64,000 nt of DNA from Pocillopora verrucosa (GCF_036669915.1 NC_089322.1:9219824-9283823); one strand, 5' to 3'. Positions 12,660 to 25,741 are shown, counted from the first letter of the stretch. The notes: generated by a model not told the origin, from the letters alone. Program-made: numbers and translations.

Positions 12660-12769
12660 GTAATCTCCCTCGCAGCTGTTGTTCGCTCTCGTCACGCAAC
12701 AGTCTCTCTCCAACGTGGGAGAGAGAGCGTTGCATGACGAGACAAAAAAATGTCTGCGAAGGAGACTAC
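12660..12769. mobile_element. Foldback element (MITE-like), about 110 bp
   Basis: The left half, GTAATCTCCCTCGCAG followed by TCGTCACGCAAC, is complementary to the right half, GTTGCATGACGAG then CTGCGAAGGAGACTAC, around a short GA-rich centre. This is a palindromic non-autonomous element of a kind abundant in coral DNA (from memory, not searched). Confidence 0.6.
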
Positions 12770-13362
12770 AGTGTGCGTTAAACGACAATAAGCCACGGTG
12801 CGCGTTTACTTCAGATAAATTGGAAGTTTTCTCTCAGAAGTTTTATTATTATCTCTTTTTTTTGTCATCATTTTCATGATAAGTTTTATTATTATCATAG
12901 TGATTTACCATTTACCAGCACACCTTAAATGAAGCGCCCCTCTATTAGTCAATTCAGCGTCTACCATTCGCTCATGAGTTACCGCTCACGATTGCTTTCC
13001 GTATAAGCAGGCGCGCTAATGTGGCGCGACATAGCGCCAACGTTCAAGGTCGAAAAATGAAAATGCTACTAATTCATGAGTTTTTATATTTCATTTCGAT
13101 TTCCTTGCGAAATTGAATTGCTACGTATAAAGAATAGACAGCGTGATACTGAAAAATTGGAACTCTACGATACGTTCCACATTTTTTCAAAGCTTGACTC
13201 CTTTCAAGTTTTTGTCGAGGATTGCGTAATAACTACACGCGTTAAACTGAAAAAGTTGTGTTATAGAACAAATGGTGCCAAAGCCTATGCTTTGAACGCA
13301 CCTGGGAGATTTGCAAAGCACTTAAGAATCTAAGTCGCCCTCGGCTTTCGCCACATAGCGTT

Positions 13363-13690
13363 ATGAGAAACTGTGAGAAAAACGATAAAGAGCTGGGAAC
13401 AAAAAAGGCAGCCAAGGAGTCCGGTGAATGTGAACTCGTAATAGCTGACTCCCTGGGTACGAACAAGCTGCCTGGAAAGAAGGTTTTGTTACAAGCATTG
13501 CAAAATTTATTTGCAGAAGAAATATCGTTGCAAAGTTTCACCATGTCTTTGGTTCGAGAAAAAATCCAGTCTGACCCGATATTGTGCAAAGAAAGTCCAA
13601 AAAGAGTATAGGACAGGATCCGTGCGGAATGGCGTTACAGTTTCCAAACAGCCTGCCAAGCTGACGAGATTACTTTATTACCTATTGAGA
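13363..13690 (+). pseudogene. Unrecognised coding remnant with nonsense codon
   Basis: From ATG 13363 the frame runs 82 codons to TAG at 13609-13611, then stays open and protein-like (DRIRAEWRYSFQTACQADE) for about 25 more codons in the same frame. The region around LLQALQNLFAEE and SFTMSLVREKI looks helical. No family is recognised. A nonsense mutation in an exon or in a domain of a mobile element is the best reading. Nothing else supportable lies between 12770 and 14300. Confidence 0.25.
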
Positions 13691-14299
13691 ATACTCGATC
13701 TCGATTTTTTCTTTTTGTTGACAGGTCCATTTTGTTTTCCTTTCATTTATCCACTGACCTGTATCTATGGCTGTTCCTACTATTCTTGAGTACTTTCCAT
13801 AACCTTGGCGGCTATTTATTTATTTATTAAAATAGATAAGTTATGACGGTTGTCGGTTGGTGGTAAAATTGTAAGACCTAACATTTAACTGTCAACCGTC
13901 AAAGCTCTCCCAACCCCATATGCACAATTCCCTCATATTTTTGCAACTTTCGAAACTTCCCGAACATTTTGCAACGGGTTTCTAGCAGCTATCCGAAGAT
14001 GTTTCGCAAAATACTGACGCCGCTTTTCATATTCCACGTATTTATTATCATATTTTTCATATTTCATTTTCATTGTACACCTTAAAGCGACCGCATCTTT
14101 ATTTTACAGAAGGTCTCCCTGAAGTTTAACCTTCAGCCGTCAAAAAGGATAAATTTTTACCGTCATACGAATACAGCTTAATATTAACTTTCAAACGGTA
14201 TAAACGTGAATATGAAAGCGATCTTCGCAGTTATGAACACTACTTGAGCAGTAGTAAATAAGGCCCGGAAAACAAAGAAAAAAAAATAAATTCAGACAC

Positions 14300-14370
14300 C
14301 AGTTGGCTTGTTAGCTCTGATGGTAGAGCACTGCATATGGGGAAGGTCATGGGTTCCTTACTCGCCTGAA
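14300..14370 (+). mobile_element. tRNA-like SINE head (A-box and degenerate B-box)
   Basis: TTAGCTCTGATGGTAGAGC (14311-14329) matches the D-arm/A-box of a tRNA, and GGTCATGGGTTCCTTACTCG (14345-14364) stands where the B-box and T-arm should be, but GGTTCGAATCC is mutated. Text of this kind is a common tRNA-derived repeat in cnidarian genomes. There is no acceptor-stem pairing for a working tRNA gene. Confidence 0.55.
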
Positions 14371-14399
14371 AAAGCTGGACAAGTAAAACGCTTTGGTTC

Positions 14400-16840
14400 T
14401 TAAGTAATAGTAAAGGCGGTAACGGGGTATGTAGAATCAATACGCCCGGCATGCGTATTGGTAACACCCATTAATGAGATTCTGTGGCGGACAATTCAAG
14501 CATGAAAAGCTTAATGAAACCGCCACAATAAGCGAGGAAAGGACTGAAATTAGTAAAATGAGTGAAACAGATCTTCTGTGATTTTTTTTTTTTTCGTTTA
14601 TAAAATGTTCAGAAAAATACACGCGCCGTGATTGGTAAGAACGAGTTTATTATATTTCCATTAAGGACGCGCCTTACGTCACATGAGTGCACTGTTGAGA
14701 TATAATACACGCACCCTACGTTATTGGTACGAGCGCGCGCAATTCACGATATATTTCATAAAAGAAATAAAAAACTAGTTCCTCAAGCATTGATGAATTA
14801 TATAAGCACTTGGGAATTTTTAAGAACACTTGACGAGTACTCCGCACTTCTCTCTTCTCTTAACCATTCATTCTCTCTATGATTAATCTGTTGCATCCTC
14901 TGGAAGACCATCCCCCATAAAATTTTTAATAGACTCACAAACTCCTCCACCCTCCCACCCTTATCATCTCCTACTCGAAAAAGCTTTCGACAGCACTTTA
15001 GACCACGCTACCAGACAAATACAGCAAGGAGGGAACCCCATCACTTTAAACGCAAATACGCACTTTTCGTTTTCGTGTAAACAAACGCTAATGAAGCTTG
15101 AATTCAAGTTGGTTTCACCATATTTTTAAATTCATCCCCTTTTTATTTATCTTTTCATTAGGATGTGTCAGGAAAATATAATATGTTGCAACACCATTGA
15201 CTATCTTTAGCGCCGTGGTCTTCGCGTGATTTCATCACAATCATTGTTGTGGAACTATTCTTTCGAAAAACAGCTGCCTTCGTTTGTATCTTAAAAAATC
15301 GATCGCAGTTGTGGTTGCAAGCTACGAAGCAAGTATTATGGAAAGTTTAAGTAGAAGTACGTTTTTGGTTCGGTGCACGATATTCCCTCCACCATCTTTC
15401 TTCCTTTGACACGTTCTGAACGCTTCGCCTCATTTAAGGTAAGTACAACGTGCTTTACATCACGAAAAATCCTTTCACGTCCGTGACAGATACTACGCAG
15501 AAAAGAAAAGCATCTTCGAAGCAGTGGAAGAGATATAATGAGGCTTTTAAGTTTGACCTGATGTATCTCAGTTCTAGAACAAAACTAAACACACGATGTA
15601 AATGAAATCCCGTAGCAGGCTATCTGTTATGATATAATAAACAAAATATTTTTCATATTTTGACCGCCGAATTAAATTACAGTCTACTAATCTTAGTTGG
15701 ATGCACAGGACATGTGGCACTCACAAAATATTTCACTTTTCCATCACTCAGTCTTTCGAAGAGCATCGATTGGCTTTTATTTAGAAGGTATGAGGCTTGA
15801 AACCTCTTAGAAAAAATACTGAGGAATTTCAAAACGTTTTCAGCTGTGGAGAGCAACACGAAAATTCTATCTTTTCTCGCTTTCTTGGGTCAATATGGAA
15901 AGGTGAAAGAGAAGCAGAGTCAATTCAGTCAGGGCGTCATTAACTTGGATCCGCAACTTTAGAACTAAAGACTTCACGGCAGAACTATGCGAAAGAAGAA
16001 TAGGAAACAATGACTTGAATCATCGGATACTTTTATTTTCAGCCTCTTTTCACTGCGAACCTTTGAAAGTTGCTCAGTATGAACAGAACAAAAATTTATT
16101 CTTGTCTTGTCAGGCGCAGTTTTCGAGAATTTCCTTGCAAATTTTTAGGTCATACGGTATCTCCTTTTTGGCGTTCTCGTTCTTTTGTTGTTTGGAAACG
16201 TGTCGCTCACCACGAGAAATCTTGCGACCAAAACAGATATTCCGTAGAACAGGAGAACCAGGCTCGTTCAGCAAAGTTTGAAAAAAAAGGAATTGTTATG
16301 TCCTTTTTCAATATAATATTGTCAGTCGTGTTACATATGAAAAATACGCCAATCTAAGGTAATGTTTAAAAATAGAGATTATAACATAGAGCGCGTGCTT
16401 GGCCTATATAAGTCTTATTGAGCCCTTATGAACAAAATCTTTACTTACGCACGCTCGTGCGTAAATAAGATGACGTGAGCACCTTTTTTTATCTGGCTTC
16501 AGAGTTTCCGTCCTGTTAAGCTGCAGGGCAGTTTTCCTTCCCTTTTAAATATGGAAGAAACCAGCGAAGAACTGCCCAATATTTTTTATCGACATTGACT
16601 TTTTAAAAGAAAAAAACTTGCAAGTTGCACGTTTCGCAAATTTGTCAGAAGACCAGCTGCAGCAAATTTTGGGCGAAAGACATTCACTGGGAACAAAAAA
16701 GTCACCAATTGGTCATTAACAACATTTATTTCCGTATTTATTGTTGCCAATAGGGACGTTTGTCTGCTTTTTTTTTGCGTTGTGAGAATTTTGCACTTTA
16801 TCACAATAAAAGGCTTCTTCTTGCGATGCTTGTTGTCGCT
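14400..16840. other. Gene-free stretch
   Basis: No gene recognised. It holds short ORFs without domain signals, a small perfect palindrome TTACGCACGCTCGTGCGTAA near 16442-16461, and A/T runs. Confidence 0.4.
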
Positions 16841-16850
16841 CTGTTATAAA

Positions 16851-17040
16851 AGAATTTGCTCATGCTTTTAGCTGTGCGTATATCGAGTTATGGATGCACT
16901 TGGGAAGTTTGGAGAGCACTCAAAAAGCTAGAGTTGCTCTCGGCTGCGCCTCAAGCTACTCTTATGCATTTTTCGTACTCTCCAAACTTCCCGCGTGCAT
17001 CCATGACTCGATATACGCACGCTAAGCATGAACAAATTCT
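16851..17040. mobile_element. Foldback MITE, about 190 bp
   Basis: AGAATTTG at 16851 pairs with CAAATTCT ending at 17040. Inside, CGTATATCGAGTTATGGATG pairs with CATCCATGACTCGATATACG, and GGGAAGTTTGGAGAG with CTCTCCAAACTTCCC, around a short unique core. It has terminal and subterminal inverted repeats, no ORF and a near-complete hairpin, so it is non-autonomous. Confidence 0.8.
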
Positions 17041-17213
17041 TTATTATTTGATAGACCATTTTCGATGAATGAAAATTTTAACTTAGATATACGATATGTT
17101 ACTAATACTTCCATGCGATCTAAATAACAAAAAGGTACATAATCGTGGCACCCATAGACATGACACCGGATGCACCTACTAAAACTATGTATTGACTAAT
17201 CCCTTTAGGAATA

Positions 17214-18266
17214 ATGGATTACATATCAAATACGCTTAATAATATCGTTTTATTGGGTTCTCCCCTTGGACCGTTGCTGGCTAACGTCTTCATGTGCTCG
17301 ATTGAGGAAAACCTCGAACAACACGGTCAACTTCCGCGCTATTACCGGAGGTACGTCGATGACACCCTGACCGTAATGCCTGATAGGGTGACCGCTGGCC
17401 AGTTTCTAGACACCCTTAACTCTACCCATCCCTCCCTCCAGTTTACCATGGAAGTCGAACGGGAAGGATCCCTTCCCTTTCAAGGAACTGAACTGCTTAA
17501 CCGTGCACCAAAGATTGAGAGCAAGGTCTACATCAAAAGAACCAACACGGGTCTCCTTCTGCATTTCCAGAGTCATGTTGACATTAAGTACAAGCGCAGC
17601 CTAGTTAACACCATGGTGGATCGCGCTTATCGATTATCTTCTAACTGGTCTTTCTTCTCCGAGGAATGTGACCGCCTTAGAGGGGTTTTTCATAACTTGA
17701 AATACCCAAAGCCACTGGTTGAAACTACAATTAAGCGGTTCGTTGAGAGAAGGATTTCATCTGCAGATCCCTGTCCATCACCAGACGTACCATCGGAGAT
17801 TGTGAGATTAGTGTTACCCTTCAAGGACCAGTCGTCAGCTAATCATGTTAAACAACAACTGAACAGTCTAAGCTCGAAGTTAAGCGTGACTGTCCAACCA
17901 GTGTTCGTTAGCCCTAAGCTCGATCAACAGCTTAAGCAACACGAAATTAAGCCCCCTATTGTTAACCAACAATGTATCGTTTATGAATTTAAATGTAACC
18001 TGTGTGATGCAGGGTATGTGGGCTATACTCGTGGTCACTTACACGAGCGCGTAGAAGGGCACACAAGGAAATCATCTTCTATCTACAAACACTACCACCT
18101 CCAGCACAATAGTGAAATGCCTGAACGCTTGATCGAGCAATTCAACGTCATCGCGAAATGTAACGGCAAATTTGATTGCCTTGTTAATGAAATGTTGTAT
18201 ATTCGCATGCGTAAGCCAACACTGAACGTGCAAACGGATTCCATCCGCGCCAAGGTGCTTGTTTAA
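17214..18266 (+). CDS. Penelope-like element: reverse transcriptase C-terminal part plus GIY-YIG endonuclease
   Basis: A 350-residue frame. RT motifs: GSPLGPLLANVF (about 15-26) and the catalytic YVDD at 47-50, then LPFQGTELLNR in the place of the later palm motif. A linker with a CxxxxxxCxxC cluster (Cys254, 261, 264) leads into a GIY-YIG endonuclease: VYEF (257-260), GYVGYT (268-272), His283, catalytic Glu326 in LVNEMLYI. RT followed by GIY-YIG is diagnostic of Penelope-like retroelements, which cut and prime chromosomal targets. The N-terminal RT domains are missing and homology begins abruptly at about 17250, so the copy is 5'-truncated and dead, although the remaining frame is intact and so fairly young. 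Confidence 0.92.
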   Translation: MDYISNTLNNIVLLGSPLGPLLANVFMCSIEENLEQHGQLPRYYRRYVDDTLTVMPDRVTAGQFLDTLNSTHPSLQFTMEVEREGSLPFQGTELLNRAPKIESKVYIKRTNTGLLLHFQSHVDIKYKRSLVNTMVDRAYRLSSNWSFFSEECDRLRGVFHNLKYPKPLVETTIKRFVERRISSADPCPSPDVPSEIVRLVLPFKDQSSANHVKQQLNSLSSKLSVTVQPVFVSPKLDQQLKQHEIKPPIVNQQCIVYEFKCNLCDAGYVGYTRGHLHERVEGHTRKSSSIYKHYHLQHNSEMPERLIEQFNVIAKCNGKFDCLVNEMLYIRMRKPTLNVQTDSIRAKVLV

Positions 18267-18410
18267 GCCGTTCATTCTAATTTATGCTATTCTTGTACCT
18301 TTCCTTATTTGCATGTTTTTAAACTAGTCTCTTGATAATGGAGTCACGATGACCCCGAAACGTCGAGTAATAAATTTTTCCTGGTTTTTTCTAAAACTTT
18401 ATTAATTATT
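17230..18410 (+). mobile_element. 5'-truncated Penelope-like retroelement
   Basis: Spans the ORF above and a 3' tail with GATGACCCCGAAACGTCGAG (about 18347-18367) and AATAAATTTTTCCTGG, a segment typical after the stop codon of such elements. No second copy or long terminal repeat is seen, so exact ends are approximate. Confidence 0.75.
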
Positions 18411-18419
18411 TTTTTTTAT

Positions 18420-20300
18420 TTGTTGTTGTTTTTTTAGGTAAAAATAGCTTTTGTGGTGACAATATCGGTTTGGGGAATGGGTTGTTTTATGCCCTTTTTT
18501 ATGGTAAGTATACATGAGCAAATACTGGCAGCTATTTATGAAAATACTTCAGTGACAATGACGTGCAATACTTTTCAGTGTGCTGGTGCCTCCAAACCCG
18601 TATCATTATATACTGAAACCAGGAATATATTTATGTGAATCTCCCAAACGCATCGCTATGAGTTTGACGGCCAAACGGGCGACACAGGAACAAACAGATT
18701 TGAGCTCAAGATTTACGATTTTTTTGGAAACAAACAAACAGAAAACATGAACGAACAACAGTTAAAATACGAAGAAAATGACATACTACATAAGCCGAGA
18801 ATAAATGCAAATAATATACGGCGGGGAGGGAAAAGACATGATTTCCAACATTAAATATGCGAAACGCTGTATTGAATAAAATGTGAATCTAATACAAAAG
18901 CAATTTAAACCTAAACAGGAAATTGCGTGACAGAACTAACACAACAGGAAATTGTGTGGCAAAATCAGATTGGTGAAGATTGTATGAGATGAAAAACAAC
19001 GAGGTCAAGTTAGATATAGTCTGCAGCCGTTTATTGGTTTGGTCACGGAAACTTTTTTGCCCCACGAATCGCAGAGACCATTGCAAGAAACAATTACGAA
19101 ATAAGGTAGCAAAAAAATTGTAAATTTGACCGATAAAAGGGCAAAATGACAAACAGACACGTTAACATTGCTGAGTCAGGCTTAAAGTTTCAAAATGAAG
19201 GAATAGTCCTAAATAAGAAAAAAAAGCTAAATACGGCTCGTTCAGCTATATACAACTAGACTAATAGAAACGAATGCCAAAAACTAAAAGAGAACGATGC
19301 AATAGCGAAGTGACTTAAATTTGGATAAAAAGTACAGAAAATTAATAAGTAATTATAGAGCTAGACACTGACAAGAACAGACAAGTACTGGCTTGGCAAG
19401 TTGTAATACTTTCGCTCAGCTAACCAGCTAAATCAACTGAATGACAAGCAAAACGTGGCCAATTTATAGGACATTTAAGGAAATGATAAAAATAATTCTG
19501 GCCAAAAAAGGGAAAGGCGTCAATAACTGCTTATGTACGACAACAGGATTTACCTAAGGGAAATCAGCCGGAGTAAATACTGTACCACCTACACTACAGG
19601 ATTTTGGTACTAGAGGTATACTCGGGAACAGTACAACTATACAAAACAAAGAAAGTGTTGAGGGAAAGTTAGGAGTTTAGCAAGATATCTAGATTCCTTT
19701 GCCACAAAAACAAAAGCAAGTAAAAAGTAGTAAAGAACAAAGCGAAAAAACAAGAGAACAATACAAATTCGTGACTGAGTCACATTTGTACTTGACCAAA
19801 AAAGGGTTGAACGGAAACGATCCTCAGCTTTGCCGGCGTCATCCAGATAAAGGCGACGATGAAAAAAAAAAAAAAACTAGAGAAATGGTTTAAATAAAAG
19901 GATCTAAGTTACGCAGGAAAAATTAATTCGTTTTTCGAATTTCCAGATAGTCACAATAGTAACAACGACCCTGATGAAACAAACCCGCGCGAAGATCACA
20001 ACAGGATGCTAATAAAGCGATCATTGAAAAGAACATGACTCTAAATTTTTGATTAAACCAAGTTGCATTAGCCTTTCTTTCTTTTCCGAAAGTAAAACGT
20101 GCGTAATTGTGTGAATGGGAGAAGGCTTCCTTCTTCCTTCTTCTTTTGGTTGGGGGGTGAGGGGAACCCCCCGCCCTGGCCTTTAAAAGGTTTGCGTGAT
20201 AAATAATCTAAGTTATATTTTCAATATACCCTTTTTTTCGTGAAAATCACATGTAGTGTATGATTAACTGATTTATTGATTCCATTTATCGTTTCTTTAG
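18420..20300. other. Stretch without recognised genes; first exon of the 20.3-kb gene may lie here
   Basis: No domain-bearing ORF. By comparison with the paralogue at 32.2 kb, a 46-bp signal-peptide exon should lie upstream of 20301, but no sequence like ATGCAGATCTCT is found on the plus strand here. Confidence 0.35.
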
Positions 20301-22167
20301 CATTTCTCGTTGGAAAACACGCAGCCCTCCCAAACATTGGTAAATGTTCTTTCATGGAATCCGCTTGCGCTTCTCGCAAATGCACCACATCTTTCTACAA
20401 AGGACTTCAAAAGGACCCCAAAGGAGACTGCCTGTAAGTTAATTTAATTAGCTCTAAACTTTGAGGTGTTTTGTGCAGCGACTGCGATTCAAACGCAATA
20501 CTTTATCTGTCAAGTGACCTGGTCTGGAGGGCTTCCGAAGGCTTTGTGAGTGGGAGCTGAGGGGGGAAGGGGGGAGGGGAGGGTGAGTCATATATTTACC
20601 TGAAAGTTGTGGCAACAGTCGTTCAGACAAAAGGATGTTATTAGAAAAAGCCAAACAGAAACAGCCAATCAGAAAGCGGGAAAACACGAGTGACCCAGTT
20701 GCAATAGGCAACAGCATACCAGAAGAGTTTACAAGCATCGGCTGCGAATGAGATTAAGAGCGAATCGAACTAAACTAAACTCATAAACGGATTACCTTAG
20801 ACCCTTACTTAAAAAATTGCTCTAACTTCATGAGTTTCTTGTTTTCATTCCAGTGTTAAATTTGACCAAGTAAAAGAGTGTATGCAGAAATTGGGCAAGT
20901 ACTGTTTGGACACTCAGCCAGGCAGGAGCATGAAGATAAAAAGAGAATGTGCTGATGATCTCACTTTAAGACCATTTTCATCTTTGGAAATTTTCAATTG
21001 TTCCAGCTCAGTCACCACTAAAGCGAAAGTCTGCATGGAAACCTTTCGACGCATATTTTCCGCGGACAAATCGAATTCCTCTCTTTGCTCGTGAGTTTAT
21101 GCAAACCATTTCTATTGCAAACAGAAATCGAAAAAGATAATTAATTTGTGGCATGGCTGCGGAACAAGAAACAAATTAGACTCTTGTTACAAGCGTAAGG
21201 TGAAAAAAATCAATGATTACCGTCTTGAATGTAAACCTTAGATGTTTTGATTTCCGAGCTGCAGAGAAGATACGCACTTATTGGACCATATATCAACTAC
21301 TAGGTTAATATTTAACAAGGCAACCTATAGGTATAAATAACATTAAATTCAGGACCAAGAATTACTTTTTTCGAAGACTGTTACATTGTTCAGGAGAATA
21401 ATTAGGACATTCTTGTCATTTGTTTCTTGAAAGCAAAAAAGGTTTAACTTTATCTATCTATCGTTCAGACATTATAAAGTTATGCAAAAAACTGATAACA
21501 ATCTCAGATTGTGATTTGTCTTTTTTTCTTCTCAAACCTTCTTCAAATTGAAAAAGGTTTGAAGGAAAAAAGAGAAAGATACGATCGCTTTTGTTTTTGT
21601 TCGAGTATAACAAAAACAAACAAAATATTATATTTGATAATAATTGCCGGTACGAAAACAAAATGAAAATTTTAAGAACCAAGCAAACTGTTGCAATTGG
21701 TCGAGAATGACTGAATGGTTAAAAGAGTGGCGTTCACAGAGAGGAGCAAATCAACATGCAGCCTCGGAAAATTTCCGACACTCGTTAAATATTGTCCAAT
21801 AGGGCAAAAAAAAAATGACAAAAATAAAGAGACTAATAAACTTTTGATGACCTTCATTGTTTACAGGGAACACGCTAAGTCGAAGAAGTGTCTTAAGAAT
21901 CTGATATATACTGAGTGTACCTTATCTCCTGAAACGCTGGAATTGACAGAATTGGCTTTGGCAGACCACAATCCTTTCTGCGCTGATAATCGGGACCCTG
22001 GGGCGACCGGAAATGACCAGTGCTACGGGGTGAAAGACATCAGTGGACCCGCCGGCATTAACACTGATAAACCCATTACCACCAATGCAGCTGCTGGCAT
22101 CAAAACCAATGTTTTCCAGGCGTTTTTGTCTGTTTTCCCGACCATTTGGTTCTTTTTCAGCTTTTAA
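20301..22167 (+). CDS. Secreted Cys-rich, probably GPI-anchored protein, copy A (exons 2-4)
   Basis: Three exons with consensus splice sites: 20301-20433, 20854-21090 and 21867-22167 (stop). Introns follow GT-AG and phases join in frame. The mature chain has regularly placed cysteines (GKCSFMESAC, RKCTTSFYKG, KECMQKLGKYC, FNCSSSV, KKCLKN), and the last exon carries the family signature NPFCADNRDPGATGNDQC. The C-terminus, VFQAFLSVFPTIWFFFSF after a small-residue stretch (NAAAG), looks like a GPI-attachment signal. Likely an extracellular membrane-anchored protein; function unknown and the family is not recognised. The signal-peptide exon was not found, so expression is uncertain. It lies in the left arm of the inverted duplication; copy D at 63 kb is its mirror image. 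Confidence 0.75.
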
Positions 22168-22644
22168 AGAGATTACTTTCGCAATCTTTGTTTTTAAACG
22201 TACGTTTTTAGGCAAATTTTAAAAGTTTTAGTATTGAGCGAGGAATTTGAGCTGCTAGCTTATCAAAAGTCTGAAATGTTTCCATATTGTTTGCCTTTTA
22301 TTTCATTAACAAGCACTTTCTAATTGAAAAGATAATTTCCTAAATCGACAGTAATGAAAATTTGTATAAAATAATATTAAAAAGGGAACTTTTTTGCAGC
22401 AAACCAATAAAATATATTTGTTTCAGAAATGATCGTGTCAGATCGTGAAACTTATCGTTTCCGTAACTGGTCTTAATCGCCTTTTACAATGCTTACATGA
22501 TAATTACATGATTTAGGGCGTTATATTTCCAATAATTTACTTTGCTTTCATGAAACTGACTTGTATCGAACGGTTGACTTTGCTGAGCTCGACCAATTGA
22601 AACAATGCGTGTTGAAGGTGGTCAGTCGAGGTGTTCTGTCGCTC

Positions 22645-22790
22645 TTTGAAATAATCGTAGCACTTTATAATACCTGTCGTATTTTGCAATACCTGTCCCA
22701 CTTTGTAATAAAATCGTCGCAACTTTGTGATAAAAAAGCTGTCGCACTTTGTAAGTGTGAGCTGTTACTCTTTGTCATAAAAGAGTAACA
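22645..22790. repeat. Degenerate tandem repeat of CACTTTGTAATA / CTGTCGCA motifs (left-arm copy)
   Basis: Three to four imperfect units of the type TCGCACTTTGTAATAAAAGC. The inverted counterpart in the right arm is longer (62020-62345), so copy number changed after the duplication. Confidence 0.6.
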
Positions 22791-22814
22791 GTGGTCATGT
22801 GAGCTGAGTCCTGG

Positions 22815-23700
22815 AGGTGAACTATGCCAAACATGGTCCACCTGATCGCCTTCAAAGCGACCGGGGATCGAAATTTGAAGGAAAGGTGAGATTCCCTTGC
22901 AAAAATATGGAAGATAAAATTAATTAAGTGAAGGCCTTGCCACCCGCAGCCTCGGGGAAACGTAGAGAGATCACATAAACGACTCAGAAAAAAGGTAATG
23001 TACGACCCAGTAACACTAGGAAGGAAAGGAATTAATTGGGCGGCAAATTTTGATAACTACAACTGGATTTTAAACGACGAAAGCAAGGAAGAGCGTGGAT
23101 GGAGAACTCCTTTTGGAGATCTACTACGGGCGAAAAACTGGTGAAAGCGTCACTGGTTTAGACTCAGAAGGTGATGAGATTAAAACGAGAACTGGTCGCG
23201 TAAAGGAGGCACGTTAAGAACATAGGGCGAAAAGTTAATCTTCACAGCGCAAAACTTAACGATTGAATGGTAAGACGCCACAAGCGGCTTCACAAGGCTG
23301 AAATATTTAAACCCAAAGACAAAGTTCTTATCCGCCAATGACCGCGGAGAGGATGTAATCTCCCAAAAAACAAGAGTTTTTTAGTGAAAGGCACCGCCGT
23401 TAAAAGAAGCAAAAAAAGATACATATAAGTTAGAAAGAACAAACAGAAGGATAGGTTTCCGTGAAGAATATGGTGAGCGTTGGACGTCGACTGCACTGAT
23501 TATAAAACGATGAGTTTGTTTCTTCGGTTTCTTTCCGCTTAGTCACAGTAATTTGGTTCAGGTCCCAAACGGCACCTTTTACTAATCCCCACTGAGTCTT
23601 CTGGGGTCCTACTTTATCACCATGCCCCGGATGTCGATACGGTACCCTCGATTCACGCCAATGTCGTTGACATTCCCTTCGCTAAAGAAGTTTAGATACT
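22815..23700 (+). pseudogene. Integrase (KRBA2-like / Ty3-type) remnant, left-arm copy
   Basis: The plus strand reads, with several frame changes and stops, KHGPPDRLQSDRGSKFEG (near 22830-22890), which contains the second catalytic Asp region of a DDE integrase core. Farther on comes the equivalent of GINW and the LVKASLV stretch seen in the better preserved right-arm copy at 59.7-61.2 kb. The 5' part of the integrase (zinc-binding end) is absent here. Decayed transposon sequence; no working protein. Confidence 0.6.
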
Positions 23701-24544
23701 TGGGATGGTAAAAACCGAACCGATAAGTAGCTTCTTGTTCAGTTTATTTTTCAAAATGCGATTCAGTACTTTTTGGATTCTTCTCGCCCCTGGTATCCAG
23801 TTTGAGAAGTTCAGCAAAATGCATTACGTTTTTATAAATGTTGTTATGTTCTTATCAATCGTGCAACGTGTCAATCACCTATGTTCTGGCATTTTGACGT
23901 TTATCGACCAATGCGTTTTAGTTAAGTTCGAGTTATCAGGGTAAATTTGAGCCAAGAGACAGTAAAAAAATTAGTTTGAGTTAAAGAGGAGTTTGAGTTC
24001 GAAGTAGCTGATAGTAAATTACCGGAAAATTGGGGTGAAATGCAAGGGAAATCGGACCTTATTCGAGTTACTGGCGGGTCGAGTTCACAGGTTTCAAGTT
24101 AGCGGAGTCCTACTGAATAAGCAAAGACATTTTTGACGCTTAAAAATTAGATATTTTTTCATTGTTTAACGTTCCAGTTGTTTGCCTTTAAAATTCTTGT
24201 AATGTTTTAATTTTTCTTGGGATGATTGCGGATTCTGAGGGAAAAATGAACAGATTTTTGGCGTTGAACACTTATTCGATGTTTATAATAACAACTTTGA
24301 AAACAAAGAATTGTTTTATTGCCTTCATTGTACTACTTAATAGGTATTCATAAATATTTCTCTGTGCTGTGCCGGGAGTCAGGGATTTGACCCACAGATG
24401 AGCAATTTTTAAATGTTTATTGAGTCCTTGAGAGGTATCCCTGCAATGGGAACGTTCAATAAACGCAGCGCACTCTGTCATTACAGACCACGACAACAGA
24501 AGAAGGATATGTATACATATATCAAAAAGTGTCTATTTAGCTTA

Positions 24545-25240
24545 ATGTAACTGCTTCATCCCGCAGCCATAGCTTGTTTGGCAGCCTCGTAGACTTCTCC
24601 ATCTACCGACTTTGAACATCATCTCCCACTGACTCTTGGATTTCCCCCTCTCCTAACCCTTGGATGGCCTCCTCGTCCGATTTATTAACAGGGTCCTTCA
24701 CTGCTTTTTCCGTTTGTACCGGATGCTATTAGCTGCATGTTACGGGAAAGTTTGTATTGAAATTGATTCGTTTCTGGCAGCAACAGCAGAGGGTAGAGAT
24801 GAAGACGCTTGACCAATTTCCCAGTTAACTCAGCTTTGATGGTTGCGATGCTGGTAAGACTATTGTTATTTTTGACAGCAAGCTCTTTTGAGGTGAGCTT
24901 TGCAAAAAGCTGTTGTTCACGCTTCTCCTTTGATTTTGCTGCCTTTTTTTCTGCGCAATTGCCAATCTTTCCTAATGCGAGATGGAAACTTCCTTTCCAG
25001 TTCTATTAGGGTTGTTGTCAGCTTATAGCTTCATGAAAATATTTCAGTTCGTCAATTGCAAAGGGTTTTGGAGTAAGTCTTCTCTGTAAAGAATTTTTTG
25101 TTCGCTGTCGATGAATGATAACAAATCTGCCACGAATTTCAAGGTGTCATCTTCAGTGGCCAAGCAGGACTCACACTTGACAAAGTCATCGTTGCTCTTG
25201 CAACCATCCACGCCTGCCGCTTAATTTTGTAATTTTTTGA
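24545..25240 (-). pseudogene. Decayed, unrecognised coding-like region
   Basis: Minus-strand stretches look protein-like but are broken: CKSNDDFVKCESCLATEDD near 25200-25090, and a Lys/Glu-rich helix with EKKAAKSKEKREQQLFAKLT near 24960-24880, then more with stops. Present only in the left arm of the inverted duplication, so it was inserted later or lost on the right. Family not recognised. Confidence 0.25.
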
Positions 25241-25741
25241 CCTTCTGAAATTCTATTCTGATCAATAGCACTGTTGTAAAACTTCAGCTTATCTGTTTGT
25301 GGTTTAAGAAGTATATATTAACATTGGTTTTTTTAAGTGGTTGAAAAGAAGGGGGGGAGGAAATCTTACACTGACAATATGGGGAAATCAAAGAGAAACA
25401 AGATACTTAAAGGAAGAGATCGCATAAATACATAAATGCTCCGTTGTCGCAAAAAGAATCCTCCACATCCTCCCTCCAAACCCCCCCCCCCCCCCCCCCA
25501 CACTTGATTCCCCTGCAAGTAGAAATTTTTAGGCTAAGCTTTTTTTTTTTTAGGGGGGAGGAGAAGGAGGAGGGGTTAGGAAAAAAAATCCAGTACCAAA
25601 GGGCTAGTGAGTTTCATATAGCTATTCTAGAGAAGTGTTTGCTGGGTTCAGGGAGGGGGAGAGGGTGGGTGGGGCGTAGGTGAGTTATAATACCAAACTC
25701 ATAACATAATAAACATAACAGACATAACAAACTTAATAGTT

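Noticed and set aside
14311-14364. Functional tRNA gene
   Set aside because: A-box is good but the B-box is mutated and no acceptor stem can be paired; it fits a tRNA-derived SINE.
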